A DNA stretch of 64,000 bases from Viridibacillus sp050278625 (GTDB lineage: Bacteria > Bacillota > Bacilli > Bacillales_A > Planococcaceae): NCBI RefSeq assembly GCF_050278625.1, contig NZ_JBNNTI010000017.1, positions 13,807 through 77,806 on the forward strand, written 5' to 3'. Made by a program: the position numbers and the translations under genes. The notes beneath the pieces are model-generated. The model was not told the DNA's origin and searched no databases. It worked only from the letters and a program-made list of their open reading frames with translations. How positions within the stretch are numbered: position 1 is the stretch's first letter; each line of letters begins with the position of its first letter. Shown here piece after piece: positions 33,388-42,332 of this stretch.

Positions 33388-34443
33388 ATGTTCGAACATA
33401 TTTCACAAGAGCAACTACTTGATGATGCGCTGGACGAAGTAGTAACTGATGTCGACAAGCGAGAAGGTGCCATTATTTATGATGCATTGGCACCGCATTC
33501 AATCCAATTATATGAACTTTATTTTGCGATGGATGGAATGATCCAAGAGATGTACGGCGACACAGCTTCTCGTGAATTTTTAGTTAAACTCTGTCTAGAT
33601 AGAGGTATTACACCTTATTTAGCGACTCATGCAATTTTGAAAGGTGAATTTAATATCGATGTACCTATCGGAACTCGTTTTAGCCTTGATACACTCAATT
33701 ATATTGTTACTGAAAAAATCAGTTATGGCGTATTTAAATTACAGTGTGAAACTACTGGTGTTGAAGGTAATAATTCTTTTGGTCAGTCAATCCCAATTGA
33801 ATACATCGAAGGTTTAACGACCGCAAATATTACCGAATTACTTATTCCAGGAGAAAATGAAGAAGAAACAGAATCTTTACGTAAACGCTATTTAGATAGT
33901 TTTGAAGCACTCGCATACGGTGGTAACCGTAAAGATTACAAAGAAAAAATACATGAGTTACAAGGTGTAGGTGGAGTAAAATCCCGCCGGATTCGCGAAG
34001 ATGGCTTCAACGTAAAGGTTGTTGTGATGGATTCGCAGTATAAAACCCCAAGCGAGGCCTTGTTAGAAGAATTACAAACAACTATCGACCCTGTATCAAA
34101 TCAAGGTGAAGGGGTTGGCCTTGCCCCAATAGGTCATGTTGTGAAAATTATTGGAGTAAACGAATTACGAGTAGATGTAGCGTTTAATATCACTTATGAA
34201 TCGGGTTACTCGTGGGCAGATATAGAAATTGGTGCGTTAGAGCTCGTGGATGACTACCTACTTGAATTAAAGAAAACATGGGAAGATAACACACAGCTCA
34301 TCGTCCGTATTATTCAACTTGAATCACGGGCATTGGAGCTCACAGGCGTTTTGGATGTACAGGATACGTTGATTAATGGTGCTGCCGAAAACTTGATTTT
34401 AGGTGAGGATGATATACCTATTCGAGGTGTTGTAAGTGGATAA
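33388..34443 (+). CDS. xkdT: baseplate J protein (XkdT-like)
   Basis: A 351-residue baseplate J family protein. The features VDKREGAIIYDALAPHSIQLYELY, EFLVKLCLDRGITPYLAT, the central ESLRKRYLDSFEALAYGGNRKDYKE and the VSNQGEGVGLAPIGHVV-type segment identify it. It forms the outer wedge. Eight bases overlap with the XkdU-like gene. Confidence 0.95.
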   Translation: MFEHISQEQLLDDALDEVVTDVDKREGAIIYDALAPHSIQLYELYFAMDGMIQEMYGDTASREFLVKLCLDRGITPYLATHAILKGEFNIDVPIGTRFSLDTLNYIVTEKISYGVFKLQCETTGVEGNNSFGQSIPIEYIEGLTTANITELLIPGENEEETESLRKRYLDSFEALAYGGNRKDYKEKIHELQGVGGVKSRRIREDGFNVKVVVMDSQYKTPSEALLEELQTTIDPVSNQGEGVGLAPIGHVVKIIGVNELRVDVAFNITYESGYSWADIEIGALELVDDYLLELKKTWEDNTQLIVRIIQLESRALELTGVLDVQDTLINGAAENLILGEDDIPIRGVVSG

Positions 34444-35092
34444 TTACTTAGATAACGAAATTGACTTATTTCCTTTATTACCTCCGACGATCAATGAATT
34501 AAAAGAATTCAAAGAAATTACGCGTGTTGAGAGTACGAATTTCAACGTTGTACGGCAGCATCTGATTAATATCTTTAAAGACAGATTTGTACATGAAGCT
34601 ACTGAGCAAGGTGTCCGCCGTTGGGAAAAGATGCTGAAACTTAAAAGACGTAGCATAGACACGCTAGATGAGCGTAAATTCCGCATCTTAGCGAAAATGA
34701 ATAATAAGTTACCATACACAATGCGGACGCTTGAACAATTATTAAATTCATTGTGTGGTAAGGGAAACTACAATTTGCTGCTAGATCCATACGAATTAGA
34801 ATTATTTTTTGAGTTTTACACGAAAATACCTGATGTTCAGTTGCTAAAGGATACATTAGAACAAATGATACCTTTAAATTTATTGTTACATTACATGTAT
34901 ACGATAAAAGTGCCAGCAATTAAAGTAAGTGCAAGAGAACATGTTTATCCTGTCATGTATCCAATTACAAACGTTGCTGTTACAAATAACGATGGCGTTG
35001 GAGTTGGTAGTACTACGAATATCGATATCCCAGTTAGAGGCCAGGGGTATCAAATTATATATCCAATTACAAATATGGTTGTCACATACTAA
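34436..35092 (+). CDS. xkdU: XkdU-like baseplate protein (DUF2313)
   Basis: A 218-residue protein with the YmfQ/XkdU pattern (LPPTINELKEFKEIT, RWEKMLKLK, LDERKFRILAKMNNKLPYTMR). The C-terminal ~40 residues include two copies of YPITN-x-x-VT, a beta-repeat extension absent from short relatives. It starts at GTG 34436. Confidence 0.9.
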   Translation: MDNYLDNEIDLFPLLPPTINELKEFKEITRVESTNFNVVRQHLINIFKDRFVHEATEQGVRRWEKMLKLKRRSIDTLDERKFRILAKMNNKLPYTMRTLEQLLNSLCGKGNYNLLLDPYELELFFEFYTKIPDVQLLKDTLEQMIPLNLLLHYMYTIKVPAIKVSAREHVYPVMYPITNVAVTNNDGVGVGSTTNIDIPVRGQGYQIIYPITNMVVTY

Positions 35093-35104
35093 AGGAGTGG
35101 TTAA

Positions 35105-35410
35105 ATGCAAGTACATGAAAGACTATTGAATATCTTATTTAACGCTCTGCTCACAAATGTGAGAAAAGGGCGCTTTTTAATTGACGGGACAGAGCGTGAT
35201 ATTGATATATTCCGTACAGAACGATTAGGCGATATTATGCGTGTCATGTTTTATTTGGATGATTACAGTGGGGCTGTCACACAAGTGTCCCTATTAGATA
35301 GAGATAATGTCATTTTAGTTAGTGGACAAACGAATTTTTATAAAGAAAATGACGGCTTTATGTATGTATTCGATATACCTGTTGTCGTAGAAGGGATGGT
35401 ATCAGTATGA
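35105..35410 (+). CDS. small tail-region protein
   Basis: A 101-residue protein with a beta-rich middle (GRFLIDGTERDIDIF, DIMRVMFYLDD). It lies between the baseplate genes and tail-fibre genes and overlaps the next by four bases. It may help attach the receptor-binding apparatus; no family recognised. Confidence 0.65.
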   Translation: MQVHERLLNILFNALLTNVRKGRFLIDGTERDIDIFRTERLGDIMRVMFYLDDYSGAVTQVSLLDRDNVILVSGQTNFYKENDGFMYVFDIPVVVEGMVSV

Positions 35411-36048
35411 GCAGTATTCAATCATATGAGCGTATAAATTTCTTGGACCATATTTTACGAATTGACGAGAAAGGTAATTTTATTCCTCTAATTGATCCGT
35501 CGACTGGCCAACAAAAAGTTAATCTAATTACAGGGCAAAAAGAATGGGAAGCATTGCAAGAAGGAACACGCTTGAAGGCTTTAACGATGAATTATCTAGA
35601 TAAAAATATTGAAACTAATCGTAATTATATTTCAGATTTACACACTTTAGTTAGACGTTTACAACTACAACTAGAAATGGACGGACGCGCGCCAGGTAGT
35701 AGTGGTACATTCTTCGATACCCTAGACGGCTTTTCAAACAAGATTTATTTGCAAAGTCAGCAAACTTCTATTAATAAAGCAATCACTGCAGGCGCAACAA
35801 CTATTCCTGTCGATAACATAGAGGGCTTTACAGCATTTACGCAAGTCACTATCTATGATGACGAACACAGCGAAGACGGACTTATTACAGCTATAAATGG
35901 CAACTCAATAACTGTACAAGCCTTAACAAATGCATACAAAAAAGGTGCAAAGGTAGCTCGTTCTACAGTTGCTGTTGATACAGTAAATAAAAAAATGGAT
36001 ATCGGAAATTGGGAGACGTTTAGCGTTTCTATTTTGGAGGTGGTTTAG
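35407..36048 (+). CDS. tail-fibre attachment protein candidate
   Basis: A 213-residue protein: N-terminal helical half (LDHILRID, LKALTMNYLDKNIETNRNYISDL) with a coiled coil near residue 80, then a beta domain (GATTIPVDNIEGFTAF, AINGNSITVQALTNAYKKGAKV) common in phage structural proteins. Probably links baseplate and fibre. Role inferred from position. Confidence 0.65.
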   Translation: MSSIQSYERINFLDHILRIDEKGNFIPLIDPSTGQQKVNLITGQKEWEALQEGTRLKALTMNYLDKNIETNRNYISDLHTLVRRLQLQLEMDGRAPGSSGTFFDTLDGFSNKIYLQSQQTSINKAITAGATTIPVDNIEGFTAFTQVTIYDDEHSEDGLITAINGNSITVQALTNAYKKGAKVARSTVAVDTVNKKMDIGNWETFSVSILEVV

Positions 36049-36049
36049 G

Positions 36050-38266
36050 ATGACGAGTTGGGTAACCTTGGGAGAAATACGTACTTTTTCAGAAATTAAT
36101 ATATTACCAATTGATAATAATAAATATTTGTATGCAGTTAGTAATCCTAATAACTTTGAAGTTTTGCTCTATATTGCTCCAAATCCAAATAATCATGTAG
36201 TTATACCGGCAAATGCTAGTTATTATCCAATAACTCTAGCTAATGGTAGTAGCACTTTGGGTTTAAGTAATCCTGACCTAAGAGATTTTAAGGTAACAAT
36301 GTTTTACCAGAACAAGAATACAGCGCCAACTACGCCTGGGACATTTACGCAACCAACTGGTGACTTAGAAATCGGAGCAAATAAAGTTATTTCATGGGGA
36401 GCATCAAGCGATAGTGAAAACAACCTATCTTATTATGCTTTAGAAGTATCTATAAATGGTGGTGCTTGGACTCAAATTGGCATTCCATCATCAGTAAGTT
36501 TTAATTACACTATTCCGTCGTGCTCTAGTATCCAATTCCGTGTAAAGGGTGTAGATTCTGGAGGATTAAGTTCACCATATCAAACTAGTGCATCTTACAA
36601 GGTTGGTAAACCTAAGTATTACTACAATAAGCATAATGTAGATAACGTTGTCGTTGGGCTTAACTACCCTGCACCTAGGTCCACGTATAATACAGCAGTC
36701 GTGTTCAGTACTTTTCAAGGAAGGTATGTAACATATGCAGGAGAAAAAATTGGTGTAGATGGAAGATGGGGAGCTAACGAATCAATATCTGTTGGTGATA
36801 CATGTTGCTATATACTGAGTAATTTCCTTACGATACACACTGCCATCGAAGCAGGCAATGCTTCTACGGATACTCGTGTCAGTGTGGCTGAATACTATAT
36901 TACCGAGTTTACCTTTAGACGGTCGGATACTATAGGAACTCTTTTAACTGCTAATATTATTGCGGATGATGGGGCATATCCAACCAACGGGAAGTATTCT
37001 GACGGCTATTGGTATGTAAGAGGCAACAAAGTAACAAATGCTGTCTCACCACCAAGTTCTATTGCTCTAAGTAGTGGAGTATTAAAATACAATAATTCCG
37101 TTAACTTCACAGCAAGTGGTTCAACAGTATCAAACCCTATTTATAAATATCAGTATTCATTTGATAATGTTAATTTCACTGATTTTTCTACTGCATTTAC
37201 TTTACCTAGAGATGTAGATAAAAAACTACTCTATATAAGAGCTAGAACATATAACGGCACAGCCTATTCAGATTACTTTACTCAAACTTTTGATGTATAT
37301 CAAAACACAGCGCCAACAGTCGAGCTAAATACAGAAAACAATAAAACGTTATATGAAGGTGACACTTTTAAAATTGACGGCTCTTCAACTGATCCTGATA
37401 ACGGTGACATTGTAAATGTTAAATATCAAATTAATGGCGGTATGGCTAGGGCAATTAAAACTGATATTAGCACGGGTTCTGCCATTCTATTTAACAGGCC
37501 ATTAACTTTTAAGGGCGGAAAGCTCTACGACGGAGAAACAGCTCTCACAGACGCTTTAGCGGAAGGTGTTTCCCATGAATTAAAAGTATTTGCAGAAGAT
37601 GACCAAAAGGGAAAATCAACAGAGCAGATCCGTAATTTTTACGTGGTTCCAAATCGAGCACCAGCGATTGTTATAAATCCAATCGAAAAACCAAACGGTA
37701 CGGTTGATTCCGACAAATTCCCAATCTCAGGAGTTTGTAGCGATCCAGACGGAAACGATGTGATTGTTTCTTACAAAATCAACACAAGTCTTGCTACGGA
37801 GATTTATCGTGGTAAGGGCGGGGATTGGACGTTCGATGTTGCCTTTAGCAGTCTTAAAATTGGAGAAAATATTATCATTGTAGAGGTTATTGATAGCCAT
37901 AATTTCAAAACTTCAAAAACAATAAAATTAAATAAAGCAGTAAACTCAACGCCTATTTTGAATTCTGTTGCAAGGTATAAAATTGTACCACCAACAGGGA
38001 CTGCAAAGGGCGTTTTATTGTGGATTCAGAAAGAAAAAGGCTTAAATATTGAAGCTGAAATCAGCATGACTGAGGCAGGAGTGCAAGAGAAATTTGTTGA
38101 AATGCCACTGACAAATTCAGCGCCGATTGATTCATTCATCACTGAAGATCAATTTGTATATGAAGCTGCAGAGATGAAAGAAAATATTATCGTTAAATTA
38201 AATTTAAGTAGAGAATCAGCTGAGGTTAGCGATTCAATTACTTTGATAAGCGGGGTGCTTAGTTAG
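36050..38266 (+). CDS. large tail-fibre protein with fibronectin/Ig-like repeats
   Basis: A 738-residue protein. A fibronectin-III-like domain (NTAPTTPGTFTQPTG, YYALEVSINGGAW) lies at about 85-185. Two Ig/cadherin-like units at about 425-635 share the layout NRAP/NTAP, then SSTDPDNGD/CSDPDGND, typical of bacterial surface repeats. The last ~100 residues form a separate adhesin-like tip. It probably makes a receptor-binding fibre. Neighbours: fibre attachment and CD1375-like small genes. Confidence 0.82.
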   Translation: MTSWVTLGEIRTFSEINILPIDNNKYLYAVSNPNNFEVLLYIAPNPNNHVVIPANASYYPITLANGSSTLGLSNPDLRDFKVTMFYQNKNTAPTTPGTFTQPTGDLEIGANKVISWGASSDSENNLSYYALEVSINGGAWTQIGIPSSVSFNYTIPSCSSIQFRVKGVDSGGLSSPYQTSASYKVGKPKYYYNKHNVDNVVVGLNYPAPRSTYNTAVVFSTFQGRYVTYAGEKIGVDGRWGANESISVGDTCCYILSNFLTIHTAIEAGNASTDTRVSVAEYYITEFTFRRSDTIGTLLTANIIADDGAYPTNGKYSDGYWYVRGNKVTNAVSPPSSIALSSGVLKYNNSVNFTASGSTVSNPIYKYQYSFDNVNFTDFSTAFTLPRDVDKKLLYIRARTYNGTAYSDYFTQTFDVYQNTAPTVELNTENNKTLYEGDTFKIDGSSTDPDNGDIVNVKYQINGGMARAIKTDISTGSAILFNRPLTFKGGKLYDGETALTDALAEGVSHELKVFAEDDQKGKSTEQIRNFYVVPNRAPAIVINPIEKPNGTVDSDKFPISGVCSDPDGNDVIVSYKINTSLATEIYRGKGGDWTFDVAFSSLKIGENIIIVEVIDSHNFKTSKTIKLNKAVNSTPILNSVARYKIVPPTGTAKGVLLWIQKEKGLNIEAEISMTEAGVQEKFVEMPLTNSAPIDSFITEDQFVYEAAEMKENIIVKLNLSRESAEVSDSITLISGVLS

Positions 38267-38436
38267 TGAAGATAAGACTTAGACAACCAGATGGTACACT
38301 TGGGCCATTAGAGGATGTATTCCCAAATCAAATAGATGAAACAACATTGATGATGCTTGAAGCTTTAGCGGGTCAGCAAGAGCAAATCACGCAACTGCAA
38401 GAACAAATTAAAGAATTGAAAGGAGAGGAAGCATAA
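38266..38436 (+). CDS. small coiled-coil tail-region protein
   Basis: GTG 38266 overlaps the fibre stop and opens a 56-residue ORF ending at 38436. It starts with KIRLRQPDGTLGPLEDVF, then has a Gln/Glu coiled coil (LAGQQEQITQLQEQIKEL). Similar small proteins accompany phage fibre genes. The next start overlaps its stop by one base. Confidence 0.6.
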   Translation: MKIRLRQPDGTLGPLEDVFPNQIDETTLMMLEALAGQQEQITQLQEQIKELKGEEA

Positions 38437-38564
38437 TGGCATTTCCTTATATGATTCCTGTTTATGGGTTGTTGGTTAAGGCTGGAGCGAGAGAAATTAC
38501 AACATTACCAAAGCAGTATCAGATTCCTGTTGGCAAGTACTTAGCTGAACAAGTAGAAGGTTAG
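38436..38564 (+). CDS. CD1375-like small protein
   Basis: A 42-residue protein, MAFPYMIPVYGLLVKAG then a VGKYLAEQVEG end. The pattern resembles the CD1375 family of small phage tail-region proteins, encoded between fibres and holin. GGAGAGGAAG precedes it. Confidence 0.6.
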   Translation: MAFPYMIPVYGLLVKAGAREITTLPKQYQIPVGKYLAEQVEG

Positions 38565-38644
38565 TTCATTGTTAAAAATAGCAGTTAATTAGTATTTATT
38601 TCATTTCTATGTCTTCTATATAATTGAGGAGAAAGGGTGATTAT

Positions 38645-38896
38645 ATGCGAGGAATAGTGAAACTAATAAACACAAAAAAAGAATGGATTGCAATTTATAC
38701 TGAACATGATTTTTATTGTGTTACTGAAATAGTTGATTCACACCTACCAGAATTGGGAGATGTTATTTCGGGGAATCTTGGTGATTTAGGTGGAGAGAGA
38801 TTTTATAATGAATCCTCACAAGAAAGTTTTGATGTATTTGTTCAGGATCTAAACGATAATCGTCAGCAAGTAATAAATCAATTAGGAAATCTTTAA
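38645..38896 (+). CDS. small cytoplasmic protein, unknown function
   Basis: An 83-residue protein from the ATG at 38645 with AAAGGGTG upstream. It is beta rich (GIVKLINTKKEWIAIYTEHDFYCV) with a helical end. It is placed between tail and lysis modules and has its own terminator after it. No family recognised. Confidence 0.6.
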   Translation: MRGIVKLINTKKEWIAIYTEHDFYCVTEIVDSHLPELGDVISGNLGDLGGERFYNESSQESFDVFVQDLNDNRQQVINQLGNL

Positions 38897-38911
38897 GACA
38901 ATCAATCAAGG

Positions 38912-38934
38912 GTGCTCATAAGAGCGCTCTTTTA
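38912..38934 (+). terminator. intrinsic terminator
   Basis: GTGCTC (38912-38917) pairs with GAGCGC (38922-38927) with one G-T pair around ATAA, then TCTTTTATT. It lies before the holin gene. Confidence 0.6.
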
Positions 38935-38958
38935 TTATGCAGAAAAAGAGGTGCAGAT

Positions 38959-39360
38959 ATGGAAAAGTGGATAGCAACAATTACAGGAACTATCGGATTT
39001 TTAGTCTCTTATTTAGTTGATGGGGTGGGACTAGCAGTGACTATTTTATTAGCTGTTATGGCATTGGATTATGCAACCGGATTAATTGCCGCATTTGTAA
39101 ATAAGCAACTTAACAGTCGTATAGGAACAACAGGATTTGCACGAAAGCTTTATGTTTTGTTATTGATTGCAGCTGTTTATCTAGTGGAAAGTATTTTGTT
39201 TGGCTCTGAACATGTAGGTGACGGAATAGCGATTGCTTACATCGCCATCGAATTTATTTCAATTACAGAAAACGGTGTAAAAATGGGGGCGCCAATGCCT
39301 CCGTTTGTATCCGATTTGTTATCAATGGTGAAATCTAAAACAGAAGGGAAAGAAGATTAA
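38959..39360 (+). CDS. phage holin (holin 4 type)
   Basis: A 133-residue membrane protein with about four hydrophobic segments (GTIGFLVSYLVDGVGLAVTILLAVMALDYATGL; LYVLLLIAAVYLVESILF; GIAIAYIAIEFISITENG). The ALDYATG and EFISITEN motifs match the holin_4_1/TcdE family. It makes membrane holes that release the amidase encoded one base later. Confidence 0.92.
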   Translation: MEKWIATITGTIGFLVSYLVDGVGLAVTILLAVMALDYATGLIAAFVNKQLNSRIGTTGFARKLYVLLLIAAVYLVESILFGSEHVGDGIAIAYIAIEFISITENGVKMGAPMPPFVSDLLSMVKSKTEGKED

Positions 39361-39361
39361 T

Positions 39362-40162
39362 ATGACAAAAACAGTAGCAATCAGCGGTGGCCATTACGGA
39401 CCATGTACAGGCGCAAAAGATATTGTGGACGAAGTAACAGAAGCATGGAAAATTGCAAAGCAAGTGGCTAAATTATTGCGAGCGAAAGGTATTACAGTCC
39501 ATGAGTTTTATGATACGGTTTCAAAAAATCAGAGCGCTAACCTTGACCGTATTGTTGCCTTTCACAATTCTAAGGAACGTGATTTAGATTTATCATTCCA
39601 TCTTAATTCAACTGCTCGAAAAACAGAAGGTATCGGCTGTGAAACTCTCTATTACGATGCAGTTGGTTTGGCCAAAAAAATCACAGATGCGATATGTGTA
39701 GCTACAGGCTTTAAAAACAGGGGTGCTAAGGAACGTAAAGAATTAGCATTTTTACGATGCACAAAAGAACAAGCTGTATTGTTGGAACCTTTCTTTGTAT
39801 CATCTGTGGAAGATGTACGAATTTATAAAGAGAGCTTTGAGTTAATCTGTGAAGCAATTGCGGATGCGGTTGCAGATCATTTAGGGGTGAAAGTGACTAC
39901 GGTATCACAACCATCTAAGCCTTCCACATCAAATAAAAATAGTTACTTCACTACTAACCCTGGAAAGATAAAAGTAATAAAAGATTGCTGGCAGTATAGC
40001 GGTACAAGCTTTAATAAAAAACAACGTGAACAAAAAGTAGATGCAGGACCAAATATATATACGGTTGTAAAAATCGAAAAGACAAAGAACGGTACGTCAC
40101 GCCTATTAATGAAGAACGGTACTTTTATGACAGCTAATAAAAAATATATTGAAAAGGTTTAG
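39362..40162 (+). CDS. N-acetylmuramoyl-L-alanine amidase (endolysin)
   Basis: A 266-residue endolysin. Residues 1-180 form an Amidase_3 domain with zinc ligands in SGGHYG (H11) and SFHLNS (H ~80) and the catalytic Glu in LLEPFF. The C-terminal ~65 residues form an SH3-like cell-wall-binding domain (KVIKDCWQYSGTSF, LMKNGTFMTANKKYIEKV). It cleaves peptidoglycan at the end of the lytic cycle. Confidence 0.93.
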   Translation: MTKTVAISGGHYGPCTGAKDIVDEVTEAWKIAKQVAKLLRAKGITVHEFYDTVSKNQSANLDRIVAFHNSKERDLDLSFHLNSTARKTEGIGCETLYYDAVGLAKKITDAICVATGFKNRGAKERKELAFLRCTKEQAVLLEPFFVSSVEDVRIYKESFELICEAIADAVADHLGVKVTTVSQPSKPSTSNKNSYFTTNPGKIKVIKDCWQYSGTSFNKKQREQKVDAGPNIYTVVKIEKTKNGTSRLLMKNGTFMTANKKYIEKV

Positions 40163-40164
40163 TA

Positions 40165-40222
40165 CATGAGAGTATTCGAGTTGGACCATAACCTATAAAA
40201 CGTTATCTCGAATGCTCTCATG
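40165..40222. repeat. long perfect inverted repeat
   Basis: CATGAGAGTATTCGAG (40165-40180) pairs with CTCGAATGCTCTCATG (40207-40222) over 16 bp with one G-T, just after the amidase stop. No T-run follows directly. It could protect the lysis mRNA 3' end, or be a protein site. Confidence 0.75.
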
Positions 40223-40266
40223 CGAATTTTCTACTATTAAATTAAATCAAATATGTATCAAAAATT

Positions 40267-40297
40267 GCCCTGTCCTTTATTGGATGGGGCTTTTTTA
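40267..40297 (+). terminator. intrinsic terminator ending the late operon
   Basis: GCCCTGTCC (40267-40275) pairs with GGATGGGGC (40282-40290) over nine positions with two wobbles, then TTTTTTA. It ends the lysis module ahead of the cargo genes. Confidence 0.85.
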
Positions 40298-40384
40298 TTT
40301 AAGAAAGAAAAAATTATGCCTTGATAATATTTTAATATATGTTATTGTATGTAATGAGTTACATAATTGTAAGGAGGAATACAA

Positions 40385-41029
40385 ATGAAGAAAATATTGG
40401 TAAGTATTGCAGCTTTTTTTATGGTATCGTCAGTTTTTTTAAGTGGTCAAGCTAGCGCTAACACTAGCAATGAAGGTGAGGGAACAGGAGAAATCAACTT
40501 GTCGGATTTGAATCTTTCGGATTTAAAACCTGGTGATGTAATCCAAGGAGAGGATTTTGTAGTACGTCAGTTAACTGATGAACAAGCTGCAGAGGAAATG
40601 GGTTATACTCCTCAAAAATCAAAAATTTCAACTTTTGCTGCGAAAAAATGCGCTACTGGAACTACTGCTTTCAGTAGATATTTAAATGTTAACTCTAGCT
40701 ATAAGCCAATGTTAAATATCTATACAGAGCTATGTCAAAACAACGCAGGTCAATTTGTAATTAAAAGTATTGCTGGAATCGGTGTTGATTCACGTTCTAA
40801 TGGCTTAGTAAAAGGCTTTGAAGGGAACACTCAAGCTAAAGCTCTAAACTCAGGAAAAACACTTTGGTATCTTGCGGATGGTTGGTTCCATAATTCTGGA
40901 ACAACTACAATATCTAACACTGCAGGTCTTGACTCAGGCTGGGCTTCCGTTGGTTGGACTAATGGTAGTTCTTCAAGTAAATATGGTTATATTTATCAAG
41001 ATGAGAATATTATCTTATTTAAAAATTAA
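40385..41029 (+). CDS. secreted protein, lysogenic cargo
   Basis: A 214-residue secreted protein. A Sec signal peptide covers residues 1-26 (MKKILVSIAAFFMVSSVFLS, cut after QASA). The mature part begins with an acidic linker (INLSDLNLSDLKPGDVI) and ends in a ~130-residue domain with two Cys and many Ser, Gly, Asn and Trp, probably beta-rich. It has its own ribosome site (AAGGAGG), terminator and location after the lysis genes, typical of lysogenic conversion cargo. Family not recognised. Confidence 0.7.
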   Translation: MKKILVSIAAFFMVSSVFLSGQASANTSNEGEGTGEINLSDLNLSDLKPGDVIQGEDFVVRQLTDEQAAEEMGYTPQKSKISTFAAKKCATGTTAFSRYLNVNSSYKPMLNIYTELCQNNAGQFVIKSIAGIGVDSRSNGLVKGFEGNTQAKALNSGKTLWYLADGWFHNSGTTTISNTAGLDSGWASVGWTNGSSSSKYGYIYQDENIILFKN

Positions 41030-41045
41030 TTGATTTATAAGTGTA

Positions 41046-41079
41046 AAAAGCTGTTAAGATTGATTTGACAGCTTTTTAT
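41046..41079 (+). terminator. intrinsic terminator
   Basis: AAAAGCTGT (41046-41054) pairs perfectly with ACAGCTTTT (41068-41076), followed by T-rich sequence. Confidence 0.85.
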
Positions 41080-41098
41080 ATTTTTAGGAGGTCTTGAA

Positions 41099-41722
41099 AT
41101 GAAAACAATGAGAAGTATTATTTTATATGCAATTGTATTAACTATGATATCGGGTTGTACATCTCAAACTCAAAGCATACAAGATAAATCAATAGCTGAA
41201 AAAGAAGTATCTACCAAGAAAAATCCCGATGTCAATGAGTATAAGGGAATACCATTGAAAATAGGTGTTTTAGGAAGTGCTCCTGAAATTAGAGAAACGA
41301 ATATTGAATTTCAAGAACTATCATTAGAAGATTTAAGTATAAAAAAAGTAGAAGAGTATGATGGGATATTTATTATGAAAGAATTTTTAGAAAGTGCTGC
41401 AGATGGACCATACAGTAATACATTTAAAAAATCAGATATACCTTTCTTTTTTATAGAAACTAAAGCATATTATTTCCCCTTCATCGAAGACAAAATTAGT
41501 TACAAAGATTATACTAAAAGAGTCACAGACAGTGTAATATACGCATTTGGTTACTACCCGAATAGTGGGAATGTGAAAACGTGGCAATTAAACATTACTG
41601 CTCAAGATCCATCTGAAAAAGAGAAAAAGGAAATAATAAAAGAAATATATTCTCAAATATTTGTCATTACTGAGGAAGTTAAAAATACAGTACATGTAAG
41701 TGATGAAACAAGTGAAAAGTGA
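41099..41722 (+). CDS. lipoprotein, lysogenic cargo
   Basis: A 207-residue lipoprotein. N-terminal MKTMRSIILYAIVLTMISGC ends in a lipobox ISGC, so it is anchored on the outer membrane face of the cell membrane. The remainder is a soluble alpha/beta domain (PLKIGVLGSAPEIRE, EEYDGIFIMKEFLE). It is preceded by AGGAGG and a terminator, so is independently expressed. Function unknown; superinfection exclusion is one possibility. Confidence 0.75.
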   Translation: MKTMRSIILYAIVLTMISGCTSQTQSIQDKSIAEKEVSTKKNPDVNEYKGIPLKIGVLGSAPEIRETNIEFQELSLEDLSIKKVEEYDGIFIMKEFLESAADGPYSNTFKKSDIPFFFIETKAYYFPFIEDKISYKDYTKRVTDSVIYAFGYYPNSGNVKTWQLNITAQDPSEKEKKEIIKEIYSQIFVITEEVKNTVHVSDETSEK

Positions 41723-41808
41723 CTATCTAATAATGAATAGCAACTTGTTCGTTTCTAAAATGCATATAAAGTATTGAGTGATAAATTTGGGGAAATGGAG
41801 GTAGAGTA

Positions 41809-41996
41809 ATGCAAGTACCGGTAGGTAAAAAATACAAAGTGTTGATTATTTACCTTGATGAAAGTGAAATTAAATTTGAAACGGACATAGATGTGTCATA
41901 TCGGTAGAAACGAACGGCAATAAGTATGTGGAGTTAGAAGACGGAAGACATATAGATTTAACCAATATAGAACGAATTATTACAGCAGAAGAATAA
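41809..41996 (+). pseudogene. frameshifted small ORF
   Basis: ATG 41809 after GGAGG encodes MQVPVGKKYKVLIIYLDESE to a TAG at 41905. A one-base shift just before the stop restores a sensible continuation (ISVETNGNKYVELEDGRHID...ERIITAEE) ending at 41996. The combined ~62-residue product looks like a small SH3-like phage protein broken by an indel, unless the sequence has an error. Confidence 0.55.
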
Positions 41997-42007
41997 TACA
42001 TAGTTTG

Positions 42008-42040
42008 ACCAGATTGCTATTGATGGCGACCTGGTTTTTT
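42008..42040 (+). terminator. intrinsic terminator
   Basis: ACCAG near 42008 pairs with CTGGT near 42031 with partial inner pairing, followed by TTTTTT. It precedes the SOS-type promoter. Confidence 0.65.
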
Positions 42041-42043
42041 TGC

Positions 42044-42090
42044 TTGAAATAAGAACGAATGTTCTGTATAATAAAACAAACAAACGTTCT
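42044..42090 (+). promoter_or_regulatory. LexA-controlled promoter
   Basis: TTGAAA (42044-42049), a 17-base spacer and TATAAT (42067-42072) form a near-consensus sigma-A promoter. The spacer contains GAACGAATGTTC (42053-42064), matching the Bacillus LexA box GAAC-RNRY-GTTY. A weaker second box AAACAAACGTTC lies at 42078-42089. The downstream pair should be induced by DNA damage. Confidence 0.85.
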
Positions 42091-42110
42091 ATTTCTAAGG
42101 AGGAAAAACC

Positions 42111-42332
42111 GTGAAAGAACAGCTATTAAAAGCTATGCAACGTAATCAGTTATTGAATCTAATGTATATGTCTAAGAGTGGGGGAATTACTAAACGTCGT
42201 GTGAAGATAATAAAGATGACAGGCGAATCATTCCAAGCGTATTGTTTTATGAAAAATGATAAGCGTACTTTTATTATTGATAATGTTCTTGCAGCTGTTC
42301 CGATTATTAGAAAAGAGCGTGAAGTTGTATGA
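42111..42332 (+). CDS. small WYL-like protein (SOS operon)
   Basis: A 73-residue protein starting at GTG after AAGGAGG. LLKAMQRNQLLNLMYMSKSGGITKRRVKII and GESFQAYCFMKNDKRTFIIDNVLAAVP match the minimal WYL-type proteins usually paired with YolD and UvrX. The LexA promoter at 42044-42090 drives it. It overlaps the YolD-like gene by four bases. Confidence 0.82.
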   Translation: MKEQLLKAMQRNQLLNLMYMSKSGGITKRRVKIIKMTGESFQAYCFMKNDKRTFIIDNVLAAVPIIRKEREVV

